From contig OY282367.1 in NCBI GenBank assembly GCA_958295755.1, positions 1,554,022 to 1,618,021 of the forward strand: DNA of 64,000 nucleotides, written 5' to 3'. Of the stretch, positions 52,044 through 60,144 are shown piece after piece. Position numbers and translations under genes: made by a program. The notes beneath the pieces were generated by a model. That model made no database searches, was not told the DNA's origin, and saw nothing but the letters and a program-made list of their open reading frames with translations. The stretch comes from an uncultured Acidimicrobiales bacterium. GTDB taxonomy: Bacteria > Actinomycetota > Acidimicrobiia > Acidimicrobiales > Hopanoidiivorantaceae. How positions within the stretch are numbered: position 1 is the stretch's first letter; each line of letters opens with the position of its first letter.

Positions 52044-52910
52044 TCATGCAGCTATGAATTTCTCCGCGAACGCCGACATCTCATCTTTCAAACCCGAAAG
52101 ATCGCTAGTGCCGCTACCGAGCAACACCCTGGCAGCCCCGAAACTCTGCGCCGACTCCAAAGCAGCTTCGTCAAAAGCAGCTAACCCTCCGCCCAAGGTC
52201 AGCTCAATAGCATCGGGGTCGCGGCCAGCTTCGTTAGCAGATGCTCGCATCAAATCCAACGCTGCCCGCAAATCATCACCAGCTAACCCCAAAGGCTGAA
52301 AACCGTCGCCGAGCCGCCCGGCCCGCCGAGCTGCAGCTTTGCTGTGGCCCCCCACATGGATTGAGATGGAGCGACCGACAGGTTTGGGATAGCTCATACA
52401 CGGAGCGAACTGAAAGAACTCACCTTCGTGTTCGGCCACCCCGTCAGCCCAGAGCTTGCGCATAACTTCAATGATCTCATCTAGGCGGCGTCCTCTAGTG
52501 GCAAAATCTACACCGCAGGCCTCTAGCTCTTCACGCATCCACCCCACGCCCACGCCTAGATGCAGACGACCTCCGCTCAGCACATCAATCGTGGCACAAC
52601 GCTTAGCCAGCGGCACAGGATGATGATTTGGTGCCACCAAAATACCAGTAGCCAGACGGATGTTCTGGGTTATACCAGCCAACCACGCCAACAAATCCAG
52701 CGGGTCGGGAATGTTGCAATCTTCTGCCAGAGCCATCTCGCCTGAAGAGTTATAGGGGTATTTGCGCTGGTAGTCTTTTGCCACCACCGCGTGCTCCACC
52801 GCATAGATCGTCTCAAAACCGAGATGGTCGCCATGGCGAGCGAATTCGCCCATGTATGTTGGGTCGTGCACAACGCTGGCACGATATGGGGGGATGATTC
52901 CGTAATGCAT
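52044..52910 (-). CDS. LLM-class F420-dependent oxidoreductase
   Basis: 288 residues. Luciferase-like barrel with GFETIYAVEHAVV, the strand RLATGILVAPNHHPVPLAKR, GRLHLGVGVGWMREE and a SIHVGGHSKAA segment. F420 dependence is inferred from family type and from the FrhB-like gene just upstream, with a 96-base spacer of degenerate T/G-rich short repeats between. Substrate unknown. Confidence 0.87.
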   Translation of the reverse strand: MHYGIIPPYRASVVHDPTYMGEFARHGDHLGFETIYAVEHAVVAKDYQRKYPYNSSGEMALAEDCNIPDPLDLLAWLAGITQNIRLATGILVAPNHHPVPLAKRCATIDVLSGGRLHLGVGVGWMREELEACGVDFATRGRRLDEIIEVMRKLWADGVAEHEGEFFQFAPCMSYPKPVGRSISIHVGGHSKAAARRAGRLGDGFQPLGLAGDDLRAALDLMRASANEAGRDPDAIELTLGGGLAAFDEAALESAQSFGAARVLLGSGTSDLSGLKDEMSAFAEKFIAA

Positions 52911-53006
52911 CCTTGCCTGCTTTCTGTAGTGTTTGGCTTTCTGTAGTGTCTGGTGGTTTTAATGTCCTGTGTCTTGTTGTTTTAGTGTCTTGTTGCTTTT
53001 ATAAGG

Positions 53007-54131
53007 CTAGACCTGCACTCGCACTTCTTCGGCAGCCCATTTCGGCCATCGGTCGCGGCTCTTCTGAGCCAGCTTATGCAGCAGCTTCAACGCACCCGGG
53101 TCGGAATCGCCAGGTTTCCCCTCAATCGTCCCGTCTTCCAACATGGCCGTAATGATCGCCCGCCCTAAATCCGACCTCACGATGGTGAGTGTCCAGTCGT
53201 TTCCCTCGCCGATGCCCCCAGTTGAGATATCGGCATGCTCAGCCGCAAAATCAGGGCACATATTGCAACCCTCCCTCGTCCAAGCGTGGCATTCTTTGAG
53301 GCTGATTTCGTGGTAGTCGCCGTTGCTCATCCACACCTGCAGCACGCCTTTCACATTCATCTTTTTCACATCTTGCTTCCGCAACCCATACTTCACCCAG
53401 AAAAGTTCGTCAAACAGAGAGTCATCAAAACTCTTGGAACACAACAGCCCGATGTTGAGCTTGATCGGCCGCCCGACTTTCCCGATTTTGCGGCTCCACA
53501 TAACAGGAGCGACGGAAGTTTGACAGCTCATCCCCACGAGAGCGAGGCTTTGCAGCCCCTGCTCAACGGCCTCGGTGAAAGCGAGCGTGTTGGCCGAGTA
53601 AGTGTAGCGACTGCCCGCCCCCGCCAGCACTTCCTCTTTGTTCGTAGCCACGGCAGGTATAGCTTTCCAACCGCCAGCATTGCCCTCCAGATGAGAGACG
53701 AGTGCCCCGTCTATGATGGCGTGGTTGAGACACCAGATAAGGATCGCCGAGACTAGCCCTCCGTCTTGTCCGAGTTCTTGGACGGTGGCATCAGTTGCCT
53801 TGGCGAGGATGATATCTTTGTAAATGCCTGCCGACTCGTCTGCCTCACGGATACGACCAAAAAGATGCTGATCGGCTTGGGTTTCCCAGTTGCGAAAACG
53901 AGGGCAGGCTCTGGTGCACGAGGTGCATCCTTTCACTCCGTGAACGCAGTCTTGCGGGCCGAGCTCGTCTTCTAAGTGATAAGGCTTGTAGTGCCCTGCT
54001 TCGTGGCGATAGCCGATCACATCGTGCGGACAAGAGATGACGCACCCTGCACAACCCGTGCAAAGCCCCGTATCAATGACTTCTTCGTAAAGTTCCTTCC
54101 ACTGGTAAGTCCAGCGGGTCGTAGTGCTCAT
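53007..54131 (-). CDS. Coenzyme F420 hydrogenase/dehydrogenase beta-subunit family (FrhB-like)
   Basis: 374-residue iron-sulfur flavoprotein. Two ferredoxin-type cysteine clusters are at the N-terminus, CTGCAGCVISCP (about 19-30) and CTSCTRACP (about 70-78). The FrhB core follows, with DGGLVSAILIWCL, AGSRYTYSANT and GMSCQT. It should move electrons between F420 and a ferredoxin or other partner. The gene start is embedded in a 14-bp tandem repeat. Confidence 0.87.
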   Translation of the reverse strand: MSTTTRWTYQWKELYEEVIDTGLCTGCAGCVISCPHDVIGYRHEAGHYKPYHLEDELGPQDCVHGVKGCTSCTRACPRFRNWETQADQHLFGRIREADESAGIYKDIILAKATDATVQELGQDGGLVSAILIWCLNHAIIDGALVSHLEGNAGGWKAIPAVATNKEEVLAGAGSRYTYSANTLAFTEAVEQGLQSLALVGMSCQTSVAPVMWSRKIGKVGRPIKLNIGLLCSKSFDDSLFDELFWVKYGLRKQDVKKMNVKGVLQVWMSNGDYHEISLKECHAWTREGCNMCPDFAAEHADISTGGIGEGNDWTLTIVRSDLGRAIITAMLEDGTIEGKPGDSDPGALKLLHKLAQKSRDRWPKWAAEEVRVQV

Positions 54132-54165
54132 GTCGCTGTGCTCATGTCGCCCTGCTTATATCGCC
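54124..54165. repeat. 14-bp tandem repeat of a gene start, 3 copies
   Basis: GTGCTCATGTCGCT (54124-54137), near-identical 54138-54151 and a diverged copy 54152-54165. The first copy contains the ATG (minus strand, 54131) of the FrhB-like gene, so start codons are duplicated upstream. Confidence 0.85.
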
Positions 54166-54180
54166 CGGCCAGACAGCACG

Positions 54181-54252
54181 CGCCCTCGGCAGGATTCGAA
54201 CCTGCGCGCACGGCTCCGGAGGCCGCTGCTCTATCCCCTGAGCTACGAGGGC
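54181..54252 (-). tRNA. tRNA-Arg (anticodon CCG)
   Basis: A full cloverleaf reads on the minus strand: 7-bp acceptor stem GCCCTCG/CGAGGGC, D arm GCTC..GAGC, anticodon stem GCGGC/GCCGT with loop CTCCGGA (anticodon CCG, codon CGG), 4-base variable loop, and T arm GCAGG-TTCGAAT-CCTGC. CCA is not encoded. It lies between the FrhB-like and lipoprotein genes. Confidence 0.97.
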
Positions 54253-54287
54253 AATACAACATCAACTACAGCTTATGTCAGACAAAG

Positions 54288-54324
54288 GCAAACCTTCCGG
54301 CGACTTCCTCTCCCCGAAGGTTGC
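54288..54324. terminator. Hairpin downstream of the lipoprotein gene
   Basis: AACCTTC (54291-54297) pairs with GAAGGTT (54316-54322), extendable by a few bases, with an 18-base loop. It lies past the end of the minus-strand lipoprotein gene and upstream of the tRNA. No U-run follows, so the terminator call is weak. Confidence 0.3.
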
Positions 54325-54374
54325 TACCTCTATGAAGAATGTGTTACCAAGAATGCGCTATGGAGAATATTGCG

Positions 54375-54797
54375 CTATCCAGAACGGTCAGCGATGCAGT
54401 CTCGCATGTACTCTCGGATTTTTGTGATTACCCTGTCGGGGGTAGGGTCGCGGAGCCGGTTGATGTTTTCGCGCAGATCGTCGTCTACTCTGTCAAATTC
54501 CTCAAAAGTTACACCGTCGGAAGTCAAGCTATCTCGCACTATCATGTCGTAGGTGCACTGGCAAATCGCTACAGCTCTTGAAGCCAACCGATTGTCATCT
54601 TTCACAGCCACTTCGCAGCCTTTTATGAAGTTGTCCCTCACTGTGTCGCCGCCGTCTTCCTCGCTGAAACCTGTGGGGGCACCGCTGCCACCGCAACTTG
54701 CCGCTATCAGCATCACAGCTATAGCCACGCAAGGCAGAAGTAGCAACTTTGAGAGTTTGAACTTCTTTGACTGCACTACTGTCTGCTCGGTATCCAT
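54375..54797 (-). CDS. Small secreted lipoprotein, function unknown
   Basis: About 140 residues. A basic start with hydrophobic stretch LLLLPCVAIAVMLIAASC gives a lipobox ending AASC (Cys at about 34), then a helical mature part with four Cys that may form disulfides. The reading frame is open far upstream (to 55145), but that would overlap the uracil-DNA glycosylase gene and lack a signal peptide; ATG at 54797 fits. A TAAGCT box lies 7 bases before it. Confidence 0.65.
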   Translation of the reverse strand: MDTEQTVVQSKKFKLSKLLLLPCVAIAVMLIAASCGGSGAPTGFSEEDGGDTVRDNFIKGCEVAVKDDNRLASRAVAICQCTYDMIVRDSLTSDGVTFEEFDRVDDDLRENINRLRDPTPDRVITKIREYMRDCIADRSG

Positions 54798-54823
54798 CTG
54801 CTTCAGCTTACCGCCCTCCCTTT

Positions 54824-54859
54824 GTTTCTCATAGCAAAGCGGTTTCTCATAGCAAAGCG
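54824..54859. repeat. 18-bp perfect direct repeat, 2 copies
   Basis: GTTTCTCATAGCAAAGCG at 54824-54841 and 54842-54859, upstream of the lipoprotein gene. Confidence 0.9.
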
Positions 54860-54897
54860 TTATTCGCATACCAAGGCAATGTCGCGGTTGCCAGTTC

Positions 54898-55671
54898 TTA
54901 ATATCCAGCCAGCAACCGAGCCTGCTCAAAGACTGCCCGCAGCATCTCTTCGGTGAGCTTGCCAGTGAAGGTGTTTTGCTGGCTGGGATGATACGAACAG
55001 ATGAGATGCCTGTCTTCGCCTGTGGGAAGGTCGCCTGTGGAAGAACTAACAGAATCCCCGAAGGCGAAACACGCGCCGTGCCCAAACTTCGGTCTTGGTC
55101 GCAAGTCAAAAAAACTAGCCACCTCGCGGGCCGCAAAGCTACCAAGAGCCACGAAAACTCTCGCCTCTGTCAAAGCAGCCAGCTCACGAGCCAAAAATCG
55201 ATGGCAGCTGTTGCGCTCCTCAATCGTGGGCTTGTTGGCAGGCGGAGCGCACTTGACTGGCGCGGTGATGTATGCCCCAGTTAGCTCCAGCCCGTCATCC
55301 AACCCAACCGAGTTAGGTTGGTTGGCGAACCCTGTCTGCCAGAGTGCTCGATACAGCCAATCCCCAGAGCGGTCGCCTGTGAACATCCTTCCCGTGCGGT
55401 TAGCCCCGTGCGCCCCAGGAGCCAGCCCCACCAGCACAACACGAGCCGCAGGATCCCCAAACCCGGGCACCGGCCTCCCCCAATACTCCTCATCTTTATA
55501 AGCAGCCCGCTTCTTCTCGGCTACTTCCTCACGCCAAGCCACCAACCTTTCACAAGCTCGACACACGGTGACTTCATCAGCTACAGCCGCAAGATCAGCT
55601 ACAGCCGCAAGCTCTCTGCCCGCTTCGACACTTTCTTGCTTAGCCACAGCCACAAGTCTATGAAATCGCAA
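54898..55671 (-). CDS. Uracil-DNA glycosylase, family 5 (UdgB-like)
   Basis: 257 residues. Iron-sulfur cysteine context CRACERLVAWRE, active-site motif GLAPGAHGANRTGRMFTGD (no Asp or Asn at the classic catalytic position, as in family 5) and the HPSQQNTFTGKLT motif at the end. Removes uracil and some other deaminated bases from DNA. A Leu/Ala repeat (ELAAVADLAAVAD) pads the N-terminus. It is divergent from the giant surface gene. Confidence 0.9.
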   Translation of the reverse strand: MRFHRLVAVAKQESVEAGRELAAVADLAAVADEVTVCRACERLVAWREEVAEKKRAAYKDEEYWGRPVPGFGDPAARVVLVGLAPGAHGANRTGRMFTGDRSGDWLYRALWQTGFANQPNSVGLDDGLELTGAYITAPVKCAPPANKPTIEERNSCHRFLARELAALTEARVFVALGSFAAREVASFFDLRPRPKFGHGACFAFGDSVSSSTGDLPTGEDRHLICSYHPSQQNTFTGKLTEEMLRAVFEQARLLAGY

Positions 55672-55727
55672 CTATGCAATAGCAGAAATCGCAATCCCCA
55701 GATATGAAACTTTTTTGCTCGCTTGCC

Positions 55728-55755
55728 ATGACAAACCCATTTTGTGCTATATAGT
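55728..55755 (+). promoter_or_regulatory. Promoter of the first giant surface protein
   Basis: ATGACA (55728-55733), 16-bp spacer, TATAGT (55750-55755). Seven bases later comes an ATG at 55763 that opens a 7-codon ORF ending on the main start codon. Confidence 0.55.
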
Positions 55756-55762
55756 TAAATAA

Positions 55763-55786
55763 ATGCAGTCAACTTTGTTTCTGTGA
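55763..55786 (+). CDS. Leaderless upstream ORF coupled to the surface protein
   Basis: ATG at 55763 encodes MQSTLFL and stops at TGA 55784-55786, which overlaps the GTG start (55783) of the giant gene as GTGA. The giant gene has no Shine-Dalgarno of its own, so re-initiation after this short ORF would explain how it is translated. Inference from geometry. Confidence 0.4.
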   Translation: MQSTLFL

Positions 55787-58700
55787 TTGTGATTTCCGCA
55801 ACACCCCCCATAAAGGGCATCCGCAAGGCTTCTGTTGCCTTAATATCGCTACTTACATCCGTTGTGCTGTTCGCCGCTGTGCTGACAGGGATATCCACGC
55901 TATTCGGGGCATCTGCCGCACAAGGACAGTCCAACATCGTCTACACCCCACGAACGGACCTTACAGTCGCCAATAATTTCACCCGACCGTTAAATGCCGC
56001 TAACTTTGTGAGAGACGGCAGCCACACCTTCACCTGCGGCGATGCCACCGGGATAGATACTAGCCAGCTCACCTCGGTCTCCCACTCCGGCATGGACTGT
56101 CGCTTCACCATTGATCCTGTCGATACATATGAAGGCGAAGCCACCTTCACCATCCCAATCACTTCCTCTGGCGGCGGCACCATCAACGCCGAATTCACCA
56201 TCACTGTCGGCCCCACCTCTAGCATTGTCTTAGTCGAAAACCCAGCGGTGAAAATAAGGGGCGGCATAAGGACTACAACTATTGATGCCGCTCATTATGC
56301 CTCAGACGGAGACTATGACATCTCATGTACAGGATATACAACTAGACATCAGGGAGGTGCCTGGACACAACGACACTCTCGCGATGGATGCCTTATTACC
56401 TTTCAGGGCCAAGCCCAGAGGAACGGTAGCATAACTTTAAATGTGAATTACAGTTCCACAGGTAGAGCCACGGCCAGTAACTCAATTGTGCTCACACGCA
56501 GGTCCTCGAACGCAGTAAACGATCTAGGCATCTCCACCTTCTCCGCTCCAAGAGACTTGACTGTAGCAGCAGGCCAAAGTATCACAATTGATGCTTCTGA
56601 TTACACCTCTACACAAGCCGCCGAACTATCTTTATATTGCCGAAACCCCACAAACACAGACAGCAAGATCACCGTCACCCGCCAGGCCTGCAACTATACA
56701 ATCACAGCAGTTAGCACAACGGGCACTGCTAGGTTCACCGTTCCCTACTTCACCTCCGGCGGAGGTACCGGAAATGGGGTCATACCCATAACCATCATCC
56801 GAGGCGATACCATCACCTTCACTGCACCCACAGGGCTTGCTGTCAATAGCAGTAGCAGCATCACAATAGACGCTTCCCTCTATGCCTCTATCCTCAGTAG
56901 CTCTTTTACGATCAGCTGCGGCGATGCCAAAGACATTGACGAAAAAATAACTATCACTTCTCGCACAGGCTGTTCCTATGTAGTCGCAGCTGGTTCATCT
57001 TCAGGCCCTGCTAGCTTTACTGTGCCCTACACTTCATCTGGCGGATTCACCATAGACGGCGAGATCTCTATCGCCGTTGGTTCCGACATTACCTTCACCG
57101 CGCCTAGCCCAAACCCGCTAATCCCAGCATCGGGCTCTGCCACCTTGGATGCTTCTGCCTGGGCATCTGACAGCTCCTTCAGCATCTCATGTGGCGACGC
57201 TACAGACATAGACAACAAAATCACCAATATCCAGCGCACAGGGTGCTCTTTCGTAGTCACCGCTGGCTCCACACGAGGCGAAGCTACCTTTACCGTGCCC
57301 TACACCTCCTCCGGCGGCGACACCCACAATGGCGTCGTGATCATTAATATCGGCCCGGTCTCAAACATATCCTTCACCCCTCTTACATCCATGAGAGTCA
57401 GGCAGGCTACCAATGTGATGATAGATGCCTCCCACTACGCCTCAGACGGCCCCTACACCATCGGATGCACTAGTGCCGGGGGAGTGAATTTGGTGAATGT
57501 CACAAACCGCAACGGCTGCATCATCACCATCAATGCAACCACAGCCCTAGGCGGAAGCGGAGCCTTCACTGTCACCTACTCCTCTTCTGGTGGCGACACT
57601 CATACAGGCAGGTTCACTCTCATCATCAGCAATATTAACTCCGGCCTTGCTTTGACAGGAACTCCCCCCACATCGACTGCGGCAAGTGGCCGAAGCACCA
57701 CCATCAACGCAAGGCCCTATGCCAGGAACGACCAAACAGACTATGCAATATTTTGCGGAGATGCCACCAATATTGACGAAAAACTCACCTCCGTTACGCG
57801 CAGCCGCTGCAACTATACGGTCACCGCAGGTGCAGCCAGAGGCACTGTCACATTCACCGTGCCCTATTTCGACTCTTCTGGCGCAACCGTCAGCCGAGCT
57901 CTATCTGTAAACATTGGCGCAGAATCAAACATTGAATTCACCGACCCCGGCACCTTGGCTGTGGATATAAACAGATCTGTCACATTCGATGCTTCTCAAT
58001 ATGTGACCGACGGTAGCTACACGATTTCATGCGGCGTTGCTAGAGAAGAAAGTGATCAGTTGGCTTCGGTTATCCGCAACACCTGTAACTATACGGTGAC
58101 TGCGAGCAGCGTTTCGGGTGCTGCGACTTTCACTGTGCCTTATCGCTCCAGCGGCGGCGACACTCTTGACGCCACTTTCTCTGTTATGGTCTATCGTCCG
58201 CCTTCTGCGATTGCTTTCCGTGAGCCTTTTGATTTGGAGTTGGGCACTAATCAGACTCTCACGATTGACGCTTTGAGTTATGCGTCTGACGGCTTCTATA
58301 GCCTTTCTTGCGGCGACGCTACCGATGTGGATACTTCTATTATCACTCCTACACGCCCGAATCCTAGCAGTTGCAGTTTTTTAATCACGCCTACAGGCAC
58401 CCAAGGTGTTGCTAGCTTCACTGTGCCTTATACCTCTAGCGGCGGTGCCTCCCGTAATGGTGTTTTCACTATTGAGGTAGGCCCGGCTTCTACTATTTCT
58501 TATACCGCGCCCAGTGGCTTGATGCTAGGAACCAACCGCACACGCACCATAGATGCTGCCAGCTATGTCACAGACGGCGGCTATGTCATAACCTGCGGCA
58601 CCGCTACAGGGGTGGATTCTAAGATTTCTATTACTCGGGCTAATCCGAGCATTGCGTCTTGCGAATTCACTATTTCTCCTACTGGCACCCAAGGTGCTGC

Positions 58701-59295
58701 TAGCTTTACTGTGCCTTATCGCTCCAGCGGCGGTGACACCGAAGACGGCATCATCAACATAGAAATCGGTGCTGCGTCTACTATTGTCTATACACCCCCC
58801 ACAGGGCTGACTATGACCGCTAGTAGCACCTTAACCATAGACGCAGCCACAGCCGTCACAGATGGTAGTTACACCATCACCTGCGGCCAAGCCACCAATC
58901 GAGACCCTAAAATCACCCGCGCTACCAACACAGGCTGCAGCTACCAAATCACTGTTGGCGCAGACACAGGCACCGCTACCTTCACCGTGCCCTACACCTC
59001 CGCAGGAGGCCACACCCTAGATGGTCAAATATCTATCACCGTCACAGAGCTACCCAGAAATACCGCACCAACCCTAGACCGCCAAGACATGATCTGTGCA
59101 ATGGTAGGTATGGAACCTGTCCGTAGCAGCACCGCCGATGAAATCACCCAAGGCGACAACCAAGCAGCGTTCTGCCAACAAAACGGCGAACTTTACTGCT
59201 ATAAAGGGGCCAACAGTGCCTTCATAGACACCCAGCTAATAAACATCTTCGGCTGGGACAACAGCATCAAAGACTGCTACAACTCAATCAAATAG
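55783..59295 (+). CDS. Giant secreted protein with about 11 Cys-containing beta-sandwich-like repeats
   Basis: 1170 residues. A signal peptide (basic start, hydrophobic run to about residue 40) is followed by about 11 repeats of about 90 residues. Each repeat runs S-x-I-x-[FY]-T-x-P, T-I-D-A-S-x-Y, D-G-x-Y-x-I-x-C-G-x-A-T, a later G-C-x-Y-x-[IV]-T, then A-x-F-T-V-P-Y-[TR]-S-S-G-G-x-T. The two Cys per repeat could form a disulfide. The last about 78 residues are non-repeat with five Cys. No LPXTG or membrane anchor is visible. It resembles an Ig-like adhesin or surface-layer protein, but I do not recognise the domain. Codon use switches within the repeats. Confidence 0.8.
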   Translation: MIVISATPPIKGIRKASVALISLLTSVVLFAAVLTGISTLFGASAAQGQSNIVYTPRTDLTVANNFTRPLNAANFVRDGSHTFTCGDATGIDTSQLTSVSHSGMDCRFTIDPVDTYEGEATFTIPITSSGGGTINAEFTITVGPTSSIVLVENPAVKIRGGIRTTTIDAAHYASDGDYDISCTGYTTRHQGGAWTQRHSRDGCLITFQGQAQRNGSITLNVNYSSTGRATASNSIVLTRRSSNAVNDLGISTFSAPRDLTVAAGQSITIDASDYTSTQAAELSLYCRNPTNTDSKITVTRQACNYTITAVSTTGTARFTVPYFTSGGGTGNGVIPITIIRGDTITFTAPTGLAVNSSSSITIDASLYASILSSSFTISCGDAKDIDEKITITSRTGCSYVVAAGSSSGPASFTVPYTSSGGFTIDGEISIAVGSDITFTAPSPNPLIPASGSATLDASAWASDSSFSISCGDATDIDNKITNIQRTGCSFVVTAGSTRGEATFTVPYTSSGGDTHNGVVIINIGPVSNISFTPLTSMRVRQATNVMIDASHYASDGPYTIGCTSAGGVNLVNVTNRNGCIITINATTALGGSGAFTVTYSSSGGDTHTGRFTLIISNINSGLALTGTPPTSTAASGRSTTINARPYARNDQTDYAIFCGDATNIDEKLTSVTRSRCNYTVTAGAARGTVTFTVPYFDSSGATVSRALSVNIGAESNIEFTDPGTLAVDINRSVTFDASQYVTDGSYTISCGVAREESDQLASVIRNTCNYTVTASSVSGAATFTVPYRSSGGDTLDATFSVMVYRPPSAIAFREPFDLELGTNQTLTIDALSYASDGFYSLSCGDATDVDTSIITPTRPNPSSCSFLITPTGTQGVASFTVPYTSSGGASRNGVFTIEVGPASTISYTAPSGLMLGTNRTRTIDAASYVTDGGYVITCGTATGVDSKISITRANPSIASCEFTISPTGTQGAASFTVPYRSSGGDTEDGIINIEIGAASTIVYTPPTGLTMTASSTLTIDAATAVTDGSYTITCGQATNRDPKITRATNTGCSYQITVGADTGTATFTVPYTSAGGHTLDGQISITVTELPRNTAPTLDRQDMICAMVGMEPVRSSTADEITQGDNQAAFCQQNGELYCYKGANSAFIDTQLINIFGWDNSIKDCYNSIK

Positions 59296-59396
59296 ACCAA
59301 TCACCCACCCCTGACAAAAGTAAGTCAACTCTTAAGACAATCCCTCAAACTGGTTGGCGCCCATAAACACCAGGCCCGCAAACACCGCCCCTCAAA

Positions 59397-60068
59397 TTGA
59401 CTGCCGCAAAATCAACAAGCACTGCCACAAGTGCTGCCACAAACGCTGCCAGGCCCGCCCCTAAACCCACGACTATTTTGTTGGTGCGCCATGCTGAAAC
59501 TCCAACTACGGGCAAGGTTCTGCCAGGGAGAGCTACTGGACTTCAGCTTTCCAACAAAGGGATATCCCAAGCCGAAGCCAGAGCAACAACTATCGCCAAC
59601 ACACACAAGATTGCCGCAATCTATTCCTCACCGATGGAGCGCGCCCAGCAAACTGCAGCACCCATCAGCACAGCTACCAACCGAAAAATCCACATCCACG
59701 AAGGTCTGAACGAATGCGACTTCGGCCGCTGGACAGGTCGCCGTCTCAAATCCCTCTACAAACTCCCAGCTTGGAAAGTAGTGCAACGCACCCCCAGCAA
59801 CTTCCGCTTCCCCGATGGCGAATCCTTCTTAGAGATGCAAAGCCGCATAGTCGTCACTCTCGGCGAACTCGCCCGCCAGCACAGGGGCAAAACCGTAGTT
59901 GCGGTCTCCCATGCCGACACTATCAAAGCCGCCCTAGCACATTGCTTAGGAATGCACCTAGACATGTTCCAACGCCTGACTATCTCCCCAGCCTCACAAA
60001 CCACCATCCAACTAGTCGTAGCACCTTCCGGCGTAGCCACCCCAATGGTTATATCTGTCAACACCTGA
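59397..60068 (+). CDS. Histidine phosphatase family protein (phosphoglycerate mutase-like)
   Basis: About 223 residues. The catalytic RHAET (LLVRHAETPTTGKVLPG), the PMERAQQTA segment, the acid residue in GLNECDFGRWTG and the second His in VVAVSHADTIKAALAHCLGM are all present. The layout matches an actinobacterial MSMEG_4193-like phosphatase subfamily. The start is unclear: TTG at 59397 leads into a Thr/Ala/Ser stretch, and no ATG or ribosome site precedes the phosphatase core. It lies between two giant surface-protein genes. Confidence 0.82.
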   Translation: MTAAKSTSTATSAATNAARPAPKPTTILLVRHAETPTTGKVLPGRATGLQLSNKGISQAEARATTIANTHKIAAIYSSPMERAQQTAAPISTATNRKIHIHEGLNECDFGRWTGRRLKSLYKLPAWKVVQRTPSNFRFPDGESFLEMQSRIVVTLGELARQHRGKTVVAVSHADTIKAALAHCLGMHLDMFQRLTISPASQTTIQLVVAPSGVATPMVISVNT

Positions 60069-60111
60069 CTGGCAGCACCTGACTGTCAGCACCTGACCGC
60101 AGCACCTGACT
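60059..60111. repeat. 13-14-bp tandem repeat of a gene end, 4 copies
   Basis: CAGCACCTGACTGT-like units; the first holds the last codons and TGA stop of the histidine phosphatase gene, and the rest fill the gap before the second giant gene. Confidence 0.85.
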
Positions 60112-60130
60112 TTATAAAAGATTTACATTG

Positions 60131-60136
60131 TATGAT
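60131..60136 (+). promoter_or_regulatory. -10 box of the second giant surface protein
   Basis: TATGAT, 8 bases before the ATG at 60145; no Shine-Dalgarno. A weak CTGACT lies 19 bases further up. Confidence 0.45.
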
Positions 60137-60144
60137 AGACAGTA

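Noticed and set aside
54181..54252. Attachment site at the tRNA-Arg gene
   Set aside because: No duplicate of the tRNA 3' end and no integrase gene was seen nearby in the window.
54798..55145. Upstream extension of the small lipoprotein frame
   Set aside because: It overlaps the uracil-DNA glycosylase gene in another frame and would bury the signal peptide; ATG 54797 gives a proper lipoprotein start.
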